A stretch of DNA of 64,000 nt, from the NCBI GenBank assembly GCA_029378245.1, contig JARKIF010000027.1, forward strand, positions 434,001 to 498,000, read 5' to 3'. Made by a program: the position numbers and the translations under genes. Every line of letters starts with the position of its first letter. Positions within the stretch are counted from its first letter, which is position 1. This DNA is from Roridomyces roridus (lineage: Eukaryota > Basidiomycota > Agaricomycetes > Agaricales > Mycenaceae). This document shows positions 53,173 to 63,739 of this stretch, piece by piece. The notes under the pieces were generated by a model, which did no database searches, was not told the DNA's origin, and saw nothing but the letters and a program-made list of their open reading frames with translations.

Positions 53173-54158
53173 TCATTCACGCGAAGTGATTTTGGTCAAG
53201 ACGCGCATAAAGGTGTCTGCAGTTGGGGTAAGGGAAGGAAGATGCAAAGGGAGGGAAGGGACATACCGCGGATGGGGCTTGAAGGAAGGGAGGTGGCAAG
53301 CTTTGGGCACTGGTGCATCGTGAGCTCGCGGCGGGTCTCGTATCCCTTGTTGCACGCGTCGCACTTCCACAACCTAAGAAGAGGATGAGCGGCAGATAGA
53401 GAGAGAGGAGAGAAAACTCACCGGTCGTGCATGTTGTGAATGTGCAGGTGGTACATAAATGCGCGCATCCCAGGGAGGGTGTCGCGACAGTCGGGTCGGT
53501 GGCAGACGATGGGATCATCAAGACCGAGGCCATCCATGTCCATGACCGCGAGGGCTTCTTCGCGCTGAAGAACTAGTGAGAAGAAGAGAATACCGGAGGG
53601 TGGAAAGGGACACACAATATCGAGAAGCGCGTTGGCACGGGACTCGCGGAACACGGGCTTGAGATTGCACTGGTCTTGGAAGGGAATGTCGATGGAGAGG
53701 GAAGAGAGCGTCGAGAGCGTCTCCATGCTCAAGAACGAGGCATCGTAAGAGTGGTCGTAAGATGACGAGCACGACTTGTTGGCCTTGGTGCTGTCAGAAG
53801 AAGAGCGCCCCGGGCCAAGGTCGATCTTGAGGCCGGAACGATAGCGGGACACCAGGTCCTGCGCAGGGGTGGGGGAAGACGAGCTGCTTGACACGCAGGT
53901 ACTCGAATCCGAGGTCCACGATGCCACCGGGGCATTAAACTCCCATGTACTCGCGTCATCGTCGAGGACTAGCCATGTCGGGGCTTGTTCCTCGTGACCC
54001 CTCTTGAGACCAGCAGCGACGAGGGCCTGCTCCAGACTCAGTGCGATTTGCTCGGGGCTGAGGAACATCGCGTCGCGTTTGGAACGTGGTGAGATGGACT
54101 CGGGCAAGGCCTCGTCAGAGAGCACGGCAAGTTGGTGCAGGGTGATAGCGGTGGTCAT
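53173..54158 (-). CDS. C2H2-type zinc-finger protein, arm B
   Basis: Partner of 27538-28527. Starts MTTAITLHQLAVLSDEALPE at 54158; four exons. Same acidic, Ser-rich N-terminal region and the same fingers (CHRPDCRDTLPGMRAFMYHL and CDACNKGYETRRELTMHQC). Differences from arm A are mostly conservative (SFLSMETLSTLSSLSIDIP is unchanged), consistent with both being functional. A TATA-like GGTATAAATGG lies upstream on the minus strand near 54235. Confidence 0.8.
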
Positions 54159-54646
54159 CGTGAAGGAGGAGAGAAAACGATGGGAAGCAAGACGTGGTTG
54201 CTGGAGAGAGAGAGACGCGACCACCTGGCCCATTTATACCCACCATTCAAAGTTGGACCAACGCTACGCGAGGACCAAGCGCGTTCCCAAAATGGCAAAC
54301 GCGTCCTGGGAACAGGCGGTTGAGCCAATTGGTTCCGCCATTGTCCGTAATCTGACCTGCAAGTCCTGACGACGGTCCATTATGCGCAAGATTTCACATC
54401 AGAGTGGCTGGGCGGTTAGCCACGAGGCAAACTAGGACGGACAATGGCACGGGGAGTTCGGGGAGCAAGACAGGGCTGGGGCCTTTCCATCGTCTTTCTT
54501 CGAGCAAGAACTTTGCGGACGCTGGGAGCAGTAGATGTATTTTGACTCTGGTCGTGGTGGTCAGAGAGCAAGGGGCGCATCAACCTTTGATCGCCACCCT
54601 CGCCCAAGACTGCGAGATTTCTGTCGAAAAGGGTCCCTCAGATAGA
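54159..54646. repeat. Arm B outer boundary repeat
   Basis: 54240-54620 matches 27460-27050 in inverse orientation, first strongly then with growing divergence. The 27050-27340 repeat recurs a third time at 56530-56800. Confidence 0.6.
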
Positions 54647-54808
54647 CCCCAGCTGGTGGCCGAGGTGGACGTCGTAAACATATTGGCTGAGCGAAATCCT
54701 TTCGTTCGTATCCTGGACTTCCCCGAGTGGGAATGGAATTTCCCGGAGAAGATTGTTGAGAACGGATTGGATGTGGTCATTCTCCATCGGCCGTACTTTC
54801 CCAAATAG
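54647..54808 (+). pseudogene. LRR-type gene fragment, 3' end
   Basis: Encodes the last 50 or so codons also present at 17358-17520: VAEVDVVNILAERNP, VRILDFPEWEWNFPEK and DVVILHRPYF. Nothing upstream continues it; the preceding DNA is the boundary repeat. Truncated copy. Confidence 0.65.
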
Positions 54809-54879
54809 CCGCCCTGGCCCTTCAGTGGCAAAAGGTCTCGGTTCCATCAAGGAGAATCTTCAATTCGTAGCATTTCTTA

Positions 54880-56300
54880 AAATATCCATCCGTGATCTAG
54901 TCGAGAACGAGCTTGTATTTCTACTTTGAATATATGATCCCCATTTCTTGACAAGTACCAGGCTACGCCACGACCCCACCACTCCCCATAGGAGAGCAGC
55001 CGCTCGCCGCTCCCACTTGTCGGACGTCTTACGATCTTCGACTCGGATACCGCGTGTGTCATCAGCGTGTCTTGCAGCATGCGCGTCGACCGGACAGACG
55101 TTGTTGCCAACGCCCCCGAGAGTACATACACTGCTCAGCTTGGCTTGACGACCCACGAGCCCGCGCGCAGCATGCTCATCGAGCCGAAGGTGTGCCTCTG
55201 CAGCAGCCCCCGGGTGTACATCTACCGCGCGGTGGGCGTGACGATATGTCTTGACCGAGATCTTTCTTGAGGATAAGACGGGCTTGAGGGTGGGATGTCA
55301 ACGACGGAGGAGAGGGTGTCGATGGGGTTCTAGGTGGAGGTTAGATGTGTGGTGGACAGTGAGGGATAGAGGACGTACTGGTCGTGGGTCGTGGTCGGCA
55401 TTGATGTGATGCTGGTCGTCGAGATTGGTCAATAATCGAGCAGTGTGTAGCCGGCGACAACAGCGGCGGGTGTCTATGGGTACGGTGAGCAACGGCAAAG
55501 AGGTGAGCAGAGTCAGGTACCTTAGAGTGAGACCGAGGACATCGTCGACGATCAGGCGCATAGACCGATGGCGATGGTGTCGGTGGGCACTGGGGCCAAT
55601 GAGCGAAGGCAGAGGGCTCGGGGAAGTGTGTACAGTACCTCAGGCCGATGTCGATGGTCAGGGCAGCGTCAACTGGACGTGTGGGTCCATAGGGTAACGA
55701 CGGTGGTCTGACGAGCATGAGGCGTTGACCAACGACAAGAGAAAGTACGAGCGTACCGCGGTATGGGGCGACCTCCTCTTGGAGAGATAGAAGATTGTGG
55801 TAGGGAAGGAAAGGCTTTTTGGGTCTCGTGAGGAGCGAGGCGGCCTTTTATACCTGGTGGGCGCCATACCCATCAGTCACTCGCGTCACGTCACTCGCCC
55901 GTTTGAGAAGAAGGACGCGAGTCATGTACGGGGCCCAGTCAACAGCGAGGGATTTGGAGCCCGGTAGAAATATTGAAAGCGGGGCGGCCGGACGGAATCA
56001 CAGCAGGAGGGCCGGGCGTGACATGGAGCAACGCGAAGAAAGGAAGGAAGAGTGAGGATTTCTCCGCGTGGCTTCCAAAACGCATAGCGGCTAGAGCTCC
56101 CTCGCCGTGGTCGGTGAGTCGCACAGCTCCAGAGGTCTCATCGCGCGGTGTGTGACGAGAAAGATCGCTGGCGGAAGATCAAAGGTGCGGAGGGACCTCG
56201 CCACCTCAAGAGTTTTGCAGTAGTGGCCCTCGATGCACGTAAGGAAGAACTGCGTGAGGAAGAACTTCTCCGCAGGAGCGAAGCCGGCGCCACGTAATAT
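54880..56300 (-). repeat. Outer block of the inverted duplication, arm B side
   Basis: Homologous to 15780-17260. On the minus strand TATAAAAGGCCGCC (near 55850) is followed by a start-like ATG at 55718 opening MLVRPPSLPYGPTRPVDAAL, the same leader as NADAR B2, but the frame continues without a NADAR domain to 55341. The distal part is shared with the other block in different, short frames. Confidence 0.65.
55341..55718 (-). other. ORF with NADAR-like leader, doubtful gene
   Basis: 125 codons starting MLVRPPSLPYGP behind a good TATA box. The arm A version stops after eight codons. Composition is Pro/Ser/His-rich without a domain. Probably a decayed or captured 5' end of a NADAR gene; a short transcript is possible. 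Confidence 0.3.
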
Positions 56301-56936
56301 CGAGATTGGGAATGGTCAAGTCGAGTGCTGAGACTTTGAAGTCGTCACAAGGGCGTCGGGATCTCTATCGATAGCAAGCACGGTTATCGACTGGGTGATG
56401 AATTGGGAGAGCACTCGAGCTGGGATAGAATGGTAAGTAGGGAAATCGAGCAGCACTCCGCGCTCACCCTTCAAGCCATTAGAGAGACTAGACGACAGGT
56501 CTACGCCAATCCGGCACCGTGAGTTCCTGTGCCCTCTTAGTCCGTAGTCAGACCCCCAACGGCGGTTCATTGGCGCAAAATTTCAAATCACAGTGGGTGG
56601 GCCGCTAAGTACACTCGAGGTAAAGTAGACGGACAATGGCGAGGGAAATTCGGGGAGCGAGACAGCTCTCCACGAGTCCATCGTCATGCTTGAGGAAGAA
56701 GACTTCTGAATCAATGGTGGAAGCACTAAGGCCTGGTCGTGGCAAGTGGAGGTCAAGACCAAGCGGCATCAAAATTGATCCGGGGCTTCCTTTGACCTTT
56801 ACCCGCACTCGCGTGGCGCGCTCTCTACACGCGACCAAATGTCTTCGGCTGGACTCCGAAGGATTATCCTTCGACCACCAACTGCTACCACTCAACTCTC
56901 CCGGACAATCGCCTCAAAAATGGGGTCAGCCGGTGC
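56301..56936. repeat. Third copy of the boundary repeat, and COQ4 upstream
   Basis: 56530-56800 repeats the 27340-27050 sequence. The last 130 bases precede COQ4 and carry a possible targeting-peptide frame beginning MSSAGLRRIILRPPTATTQL at 56839 that is not in frame with the enzyme. Confidence 0.55.
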
Positions 56937-57813
56937 ATGGGGACGAAAACTACGCCCGCCTACGAAGGGCACATCCCGGTGAATTGGTTTGAAAACGGCG
57001 TCCTTGCAGTAGGCTCTGCATTCATGTCTCTCGCCGATCCACGCAGGGGTGGTGAGTCTCCACGCACCCTCGGTCAGAACATTCCATTCACCTCATCTTG
57101 GAGACATGGTCGCCGCGCTTGGAGAGACAACTGCTGGACCTGCACTTCCTCGTCTACGCGACATCATGCTTGCAGATCCCGAAGGTCGCCAGATTCTCAA
57201 AGACCGGCCGCGCATCAACTCCAAAACGGTCGACTTGGACAAGCTGGCGACATTACCCGAGGGCACCTTTGGTAGGGCCTACGTGACGTGGCTCGAACGC
57301 TGCGGCGTTACTCCAGACACCCGCGAACCCGTCCGTACCTCTATCTCGTCCAAAGAACGTTGCTCAATATTCCTTCAGGTACACTACATCGACGACCCAG
57401 AGCTCGCCTACGTGATGCAGCGATACCGCGAGTGCCACGACTTTTACCACTGCATCGTCAACCTCCCTGTCAGCGTCGACGCCGAACTTGCCGTCAAGTA
57501 TTTCGAATTTGCCAATCTAGGCCTCCCGCTCGCGGCCCTCTCGGCAATCTTCGGGCCCCTCCGGCTCAACTCTGCCCAGCGTCATCGGCTCTTCTCCGAG
57601 TACGTTCCTTGGGCGCTGCGTTGCGGTGGCACCGCTCGGAGCATGATTACCGTGTACTGGGAGCGAAGGTGGGAGCAGAATGTTGTCGAGATGCGCAAGG
57701 AGCTTGGGTTGGTAGATGCGCCGGCTATGAAATGGAGGAAGCCGCTCACAGAAGCGAAGCGTGCTGCGGAGAAGCAGTGGTTGGGAGAGGCTGTACAGAA
57801 CGGGTCCAAATGA
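56937..57813 (+). CDS. COQ4: Ubiquinone biosynthesis protein COQ4
   Basis: Three exons (56937-57051, 57104-57330, 57379-57813) give 258 residues. COQ4 is a mitochondrial matrix-side protein needed for the CoQ synthesis complex; recent work in other organisms links it to C1 decarboxylation and hydroxylation. Signatures: GHIPVNWFENG, GSAFMSLADPRRGDMVAALG, ALPRLRDIMLADPEGRQIL, DTREPVHYIDDPELAYVMQR, and the metal motif HDFYH with a Glu eleven residues on in the AELAVKYFEF region. The second intron must use GTCCGT to remain in frame. An upstream frame (56839) looks like a targeting peptide but is shifted by one base near 56960, so the N-terminus is uncertain. Confidence 0.9.
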
Positions 57814-58740
57814 AAGCACTTGACTTCATTTCAGTTGAACGCTGATCTCCGAAATGAGATGTATCACATCGACGTCCACCAAGTTCTCCAGCGTATTTCA
57901 GCAAGTTATCAGCGGTCTCTCCGGAGATGAAAAGCCCGCGAACGGAAACAAGCTCTTTGCCACCATTCCTTGTGTCTACCGCCCCGCGTTCTTGGTTCGA
58001 ATTTTCTGTTCCCTGCCAGATAAGAATGTACGTTAATTCACGCAACGGCACCGTGTCCAGACCCTCATGCGATCGTCGCTGAGTTTGAACTGCGGCAGCT
58101 TCTCCTAATTTCTGCCGTCATGTCCCCGACCGCTGGCAGTTCATTTCAACTTCATTTCAGCCGGAGGTTATGAACACCGAGCTCTAATTCGTATCAAGCC
58201 TCTATTTTCCGACTTTCTTCAGGCGGAGATGAAACCCTTGTCTCCGCCATCCGCCACCGAGTACAATCTTTAGCAGGGCCGTGGACCGGGAAGCCACAAG
58301 ATTTACGTTGGTGTACGACACCGCCGTGTGCCTGCGACCCCGACTCAAAACCAAACTCGCGAGAACAAGAACAAGATAATCATTGGTGAGACTAGAAGGC
58401 ACAGTTCATTTGCGACGACTGATCATGAACGCCGAAATTAAATCGCTCGAGTAAGAAAGAAATTCCTATCATATCATATCATGCTAGTATTACACCGCAG
58501 CAGATCCGCGCTGCCAATGGCAAATGTGGTCGTGGATGGCGAAATATGGCTTCCCTTCCTTGTTTCAATTGCCTCTACATACCCATACCCACCCTCACAA
58601 GCCCTCACATTGGCCAACCTAAAATTAAAATCAAATCCACATGGACGTCGCTCGCTGGAAGCATGGCCCTTGCGGACGAGATACGTACAACACGACGGCG
58701 TCGACGCAACAAGCACTGGACCAACGTCGTGGTAAGGATC
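57814..58740. other. Intergenic, no gene seen
   Basis: Downstream of COQ4. Contains a short TATCATATCATATCATGC repeat near 58467. The small open frames show no features. Confidence 0.4.
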
Positions 58741-59200
58741 ATATCAGCAACGAGACTCAGGTATAAGCACGCATAATCCCCGACGCGACACCGGTGCGGT
58801 GGTGGTCTTGGCGGTACGTCTTTGCGCTGCCTCGAAACTCAGGTGCTGACAGATTCACAGTGAAGAATGCGTCAAGGATAACACGGCCGTAATAGGAATA
58901 TCAGCGCTCACCGATAGCTGCGGGTCGGCGGGGGTTTGACGGGTGGAGGGAGAGGGAATGTGTCAGAGGGATTGAACCTGGCGACTACCACGAGTGAGTG
59001 GAAGACGTTTAGACGCTATAGATGGCGCTCACCGATGCATAGCGGGAGATATCCTCTGCCTAGGCGTCAGAGTGATGGTCTTGTGCTGCCGTCCCGTCGT
59101 CTCCTCGGTCTTCCTCGTCAAGAGTTTCCAAGAGCGGGCCAGGCCGAGGTCGCTGGCGTGAAACCAACGGCCTGGTGCGCCTCGTGCTGTGAATAACAGT
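58741..59200 (-). CDS. Possible small multi-exon gene, very uncertain
   Basis: On the minus strand three exon-like pieces can be joined: one ending ISRYAS before a GTGAGC donor (about 59030), one SPGSIPLTHSLSLHPSNP to another GTGAGC (about 58915), and one APEFRGSAKTYRQDHHRTGV ending at a stop near 58760. Both introns have AG acceptors. The frame has a stop just upstream, so a further exon is required. No family resemblance. Confidence 0.25.
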
Positions 59201-59984
59201 GCGGAGTCCTTGGGACGTTTCTAAAGGAATGGTCGGCCGGGGAGGTGAGGCAGGCAGGCTCTGTCCGTGCGGGGACCTTGGCAGACGTGGAAGACGGACG
59301 AAGCCTGTTGGTGAAAAAGAAATGAGCCCAGGCCGTCCCCGCGCAAGTGCGTGAGCTGGCTCACAGCGTTAACGGCTACTGATAATGTCGCAGAAAAATC
59401 GGGTACCGTGGCGAGAACGGCTGCGCTGAGTCGGGGGGTTGGCAAGCTGCAGGAGATTCGGTCGTCGAGTTCATCGTGGCGCCTGTGGAGTAGTCTTTTT
59501 GTGCCGGCCGCACATTTAGCGGAAATACATTCGGAAAGAATTGACCACGTACTCGGTGAGTGTGTGCATTTGTGGATCAAGATCTCCTCCACTACATAGG
59601 ATCGCGGGAGAAATAGATTTGCATGCAGGGTGCAGGTCAGATGGGAATGAATGACAATAAAGGGAAACTTCTTCTTCTAGCCAGAGAGCGTGGATAAGGT
59701 CGAAGGAAGATCTAGAATAATTTAGCCGTGGCCCGTCGGACCCCATCGGAGCCATTTTTTCGCAGGTCCCAAGTTCCCTCAGACATTGATTTTTCATTTC
59801 TTGCACGTTCCTGAGTTCCCCATCATTATTCTGTCGCCCACACAGTGCCACATGGGGTCCACCCCGGGCCCGTGGACGCGAATGCCGATGAGCTCCAGAT
59901 AACAAGGGTAGAAAGAGCTCTTGTCCATTCGGGTCATAACATGCAATAGGACTAGAACCCCATGGGCCAGCCATGAGAAGAGCG
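59201..59984. other. No gene seen
   Basis: Open frames on the minus strand reach 120-170 codons but lack splice or domain support. Likely 3' UTR of the acidic gene plus intergenic DNA. Confidence 0.35.
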
Positions 59985-60567
59985 CTATTCTTCGTTGCTG
60001 CCAAGTACATCATCGTCGCTCGTTTCAATCTCGCTGCTGCTATCCTCTGCGGGGTCCTCTCCCGCTACGAAGGTTAGGGTGCATGATCGGGGAGGTCGTC
60101 AAAACGTACTTGTATTTGAATCCGCGGGCGGTTGACGGCCGGATGGGCGCTTGCGCCACTCTGCATGGAGGGTCTTCGACTCGTCGATTGTCTCGAGGAC
60201 CGTGTCCCGCTCGAGTACGAGCTCCCGGTCGTCCACAATCGGGCTGGAAGGTGCCAACGGCGAGGGGCGTGCGCTACGGTCGTACAAGTCGTAAATCTGC
60301 ATGTCTTCTTCTTCCGCCGAGCTATGGAAGCTGTGAGTGGCGCTCGGGTCTATTACGGCAAGAAAGGCGCTGACGGATCCGCTGGAGATTCTGAGCTAAC
60401 TTCGGAGCAGGAGGCCTCGTCATCGTCGTAGTCCGACCTGGACGAGTGAGAATAACAGCGAGTCGGAACGAAAGTGCTCACGAGTATGTTTCGGCGTCAT
60501 ACTCTGGGGAAGAATAAGAGTGAATAAACTCGTCGAGCTGGTCGTCCGAGGGGTTGTCGTCAGCCAT
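59985..60567 (-). CDS. Acidic low-complexity protein, about 150 residues
   Basis: Four exons join in frame: MADDNPSDDQLDEFIHSYSS (from 60567), SDYDDDEASCSEVSSES, a longer piece with AEEEDMQIYDLYDRSARPSP and LERDTVLETIDESKTLHAEW, and a last exon ending SDDDVLGSNEE. The second intron must use GTCAGC (48 nt) because reading on gives a stop. Very acidic at both ends, with a central helix (EEWRK-like, rich in Glu/Arg). No membrane segment or signal. I do not recognise it; acidic tails suggest a nuclear or chaperone-type protein. It is divergent from PGS1, 439 bp away. Confidence 0.6.
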
Positions 60568-61006
60568 AGTCGCTCGCCAGTGAGTGGAGGGAGGGTGAAA
60601 GAGGCGTGTTGTCCCACGGAGTCAATTTTCAAGACTTGGACCTGTTAAGACCTGTGATTGACCAAATGCATCCCGAACCGTCGCCCTCAGGGACCGCGGC
60701 ATCTGGCATTTGGGCGGTGATTACGACCGTGTTTGTGGGCCACGTGGGTAAAAGCGAGCGCCTTGGGTAATACATGTCGGGCGGCAGGAAATGAATGAGA
60801 GCATCCGGCGGGGCCTCTCTGTTAGCCCTGCTATTGCGCCAGAAATTAATGAGAGGACATTCTTTGAACACCGGCGAGTCTGTTTAGCAGAAGAAGAAAG
60901 AAGCAGCAGTTGCAGGGTCTTATCAATGGCATTGTTGCGCGGAAAAGCGGAAGAGGAAGAAGGGATGCGTGACAATGTCACGTGTGACCTCTTGCTTCTA
61001 ACGGTC
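60568..61006. promoter_or_regulatory. Intergenic between acidic gene and PGS1
   Basis: Divergent promoter region of 439 bp. CACGTG-like CACGTGG lies near 60741 and TCACGTGTGACC near 60979, both possible bHLH-type sites. No TATA box seen. Confidence 0.35.
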
Positions 61007-62706
61007 ATGCTGTCCCGCGCGGTGCAGCTCTCTGGACGCGTTCGAACGCTCCAAAGATGCTGTGCTCTCAGATTCGCCTCCTCTCTGCATCCTCTCGTCC
61101 GAGGACTGCCTGCTAAACTGCAGCAGCAACCAAAATTTTCCGTCTCTCCGAAAAAAATACAGATCCTGGCGAAACCGACACAATTCTACTCGCAGTTGCT
61201 AGTGAGTCAGTTCGAAAGAGAGTGTAATGGTTCTAATGTTATCAGGAAATGATACGCCACGCTCAAGCACGGATCTTCATATCCTCCCTGTACCTGGGTT
61301 CCAGCGAATCTGAACTCGTGTGAACCAACGGCCACTTCTGTTAGAATTCCATGAACTCATTCATTCCCAGGTATCAGCTCTGAAAGAAGCTCTAATCAGA
61401 AGACCAGAACTGCAGGTTCACATGCTGTTCGACCTCAACCGGTCGACACGACCGGGTTCGCGCTCCACCGCCAAACTCTTGCTCCCTCTGCGAGCTCAAT
61501 TCCCGGACCGTTTTCATGTCTCGCTCTTCCGTAGTCCGAGTCTCCGCGGAATCCTCGCTGCACTGGTGCCTCCACGCTTCAACGAAGGCTGGGGCACGTG
61601 GCATGCGAAGATTTACGGTGTCGATGACCAAGTGCTCATCAGCGGGCAAGTTGTTTATCCCAAGCTGAATCTTTCTCACTCGTAGACAGTGCCAACTTGA
61701 ACGAGTCGTATTTTACCGACCGTCAAGACCGGTACCTGCACTTTGCTGACCAACGACGACTAGCCCAATATTGCTTCGATTTTATCAAGACCGTCTCCCA
61801 ATTTTCTTTCAAATTGGAACCGCCAGAATCAACGACTGGCCCGCATTCCGTTCGGACTGACGCGTACAACATCTTGTGGCCAACACCGGAAATTCACCCG
61901 CACCACATCCACGATACCGCAGAACGGGCGTTATCCAATCTGCAAACCACTTACCTCAAGACGACGCCGGAGCACCTTGATCCGCAACAAGTGACCATGT
62001 TTCCGCTGATCCAAGCCGGGCAGTTTAACATCCGCGACGAAGAGAAGGCGCTCAAGATCCTCTTCGAGCATCTCAACGAGCTTGGTGGGGGTTTGGTCGA
62101 CTTGACGAGCGGGTATTTTGGGTTGTATAAAGAGTACCAGGATTTGATCCTTCAGAGCGCGAATGTCGACTGCCGGATCGTCGCGTCTGCACCGCGGGTG
62201 CGTGTCGACCGTGTTTATCTTTCTGAGCTTACTTTTCTTTGTAGGCTAATGGATTCTACGGCTCGCGAGGAATCTCGGGACGGATTCCCGAAGGCTACAC
62301 TTTCCTCGAGCAACGGTTCATGAACGCTGTACAACGCGCCGGCAGAGCTGGTGGCGTCGTTCTCAATGAATGGGAACGCGAGGGCTGGACGTATCACGCC
62401 AAAGGTTTCTTTCTTTCTTTGTGATTGCTCGTCGTCTCAATTTTCACAGGGATTTGGCTCTCCACACTCACTGAACCGCCCATGCTCACCCTCTTCGGCT
62501 CGACGAACCTCAACTCACGATCAGCGCACATCGACACGGAGCTCTCCTTCTTGATGCTCGTGCCCCAGGATGAGATTCAGCTCAGAAAGGAGCTTGGGGC
62601 GGAGGTTGAGGCTATTAGGGCGTATTCCGGTGCTTGGAAGGGTGCGGAGAGGAGCGTGAGGATCGGGACGAAGGCGTTGGTGGGGATTGTGGGTGGGATG
62701 TTGTAA
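61007..62706 (+). CDS. PGS1: Phosphatidylglycerophosphate synthase (PGS1)
   Basis: Six exons (61007-61201, 61246-61317, 61371-61645, 61690-62197, 62245-62404, 62450-62706) give 488 residues. The enzyme joins CDP-diacylglycerol and glycerol-3-phosphate, the committed step of cardiolipin synthesis in mitochondria, and belongs to the phospholipase D superfamily. Both HKD motifs are visible: WHAKIYGVDDQVLISGANLN and YHAKGIWL with GSTNLNSRSAHIDTELSF. The N-terminus MLSRAVQLSGRVRTLQRCCA is a good mitochondrial targeting sequence. The third intron (61646-61689) has a GCAAGT donor; GC use is required to make ISGANLNE. Neighbouring COQ4 is also mitochondrial, but they are not obviously co-regulated. 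Confidence 0.95.
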
Positions 62707-63114
62707 TTTACGATAAGATTTCGAATAATATAATACATACCTGCTCGTCGGTGTGCCTAAATGAGCAGGTTACAAAGAACTTGCAGCCATGTACGTTTGT
62801 GAACAAGAACCTCAAAATGGTTGAGCCCTAAGATGCCTGCATTGATTCTACCCTTCACGTGTGCCTGCATAGCTCACTTGTTAGTTGCTTTGTATGAAAT
62901 GCTCCTCATGACAAACTGAGGCCACTTGGGAAAAGACAACGGTTGAACCACGTGGTGAAGCAAGAACTATGAAATTATGTTCCGCTAAAAACCCTGGGCA
63001 CAGAACTACAAGTACGATAAAATCGGGGGAAGACGGCAGTACAGTGTACTAGAGTATCTACATAACCAACATTGAGCTCTGTCTTCATTGAAATTTTTCC
63101 TGATGTTTGGAGAC
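62707..63114. other. Intergenic, no gene seen
   Basis: Downstream of PGS1 and of the convergent small gene; AT-rich start (AATAATATAATAC) likely carries the PGS1 polyadenylation region. Confidence 0.4.
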
Positions 63115-63645
63115 CTAGACCAGATGATCCAGTAAATCTCTATCCTCATCTCCGGGAGCTTGCGATTGCTGGGCATCGGAGTGAACCAGGCGGTCGTCGT
63201 CGGACAACGGCCCATAAGTCCCAGAAGTAGAGGCAAGTTTCTGCTTGGGCACTCGGGGACTTCGGAGTTTGCTTGCGCCTCCCGGCCTAGTATCATCTAT
63301 CGCACTCTATCAGCAAGTCTGGTTGATGATTTGGAACTGAACGAACAGGGAGTGGGCCGGGAGGATCTCATAGAACCCAGTGGTTCCGAGGGCGGGAACA
63401 CCTTGGGAGATCTTGGTAAAGGAGGAATTATCGGGCCAGTGTCTCGCTCTTGTTCAACATGCATTTCCATGATAGTCACACTGTGTTCGTCTTGGATTAC
63501 AGTCTTGGTATCCATCGCATGTAATATTGCGCGGATTGCCATGCTTTGACTGTCAATCTGATAGGAAGAATCAGCTCGGGAAGTTGTACATGAACCAAGA
63601 GCTTACCTCTCGGAGAAGATCTCGCCAAGCGTCGTCGTGGACCAT
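63115..63645 (-). CDS. Small Ser-rich hypothetical protein, 3' splicing uncertain
   Basis: Starts MVHDDAWRDLLRE at 63645, then an intron GTAAGC to TATCAG (about 63543-63606) and an exon IDSQSMAIRAILHAMDTKTV followed by a Pro/Ser-rich region. That exon stops at 63297, giving about 97 residues. A further coding-like piece, PLSDDDRLVHSDAQQSQAPG ending DLLDHLV at 63115, may be a last exon if an intron (ending ACTAG near 63290) bypasses the stop. The first exons suggest a short coiled coil. Family not recognised. Confidence 0.45.
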
Positions 63646-63739
63646 GACGACGTCAATCTCAGAAAACTCGAAGGACAGTTACATCAGCTGGGCCTGGGTA
63701 GGTGAGTCAGAGATTATGGCGGTCAAAGTGCACATTTAA

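Larger units (their letters stand above)
44540..54620 (-). repeat. Inverted segmental duplication, arm B
   Basis: Counterpart of 27050-37200. Order from 44.5 kb: PARP-III, PARP-II, NADAR B1, zinc-ribbon, racemase, C2H2, boundary repeat. PARP-I is missing and a mariner-type MITE (46372-46936) has been gained. Confidence 0.9.

Noticed and set aside
58940..59000. tRNA-like T-arm (GGTTCAATCCC on the minus strand)
   Set aside because: No matching acceptor stem, anticodon arm or D-arm could be folded around it.
60791..61252. 153-codon plus-strand ORF overlapping the PGS1 start
   Set aside because: Different frame from PGS1, no features; PGS1 has two clear HKD motifs and a targeting peptide.
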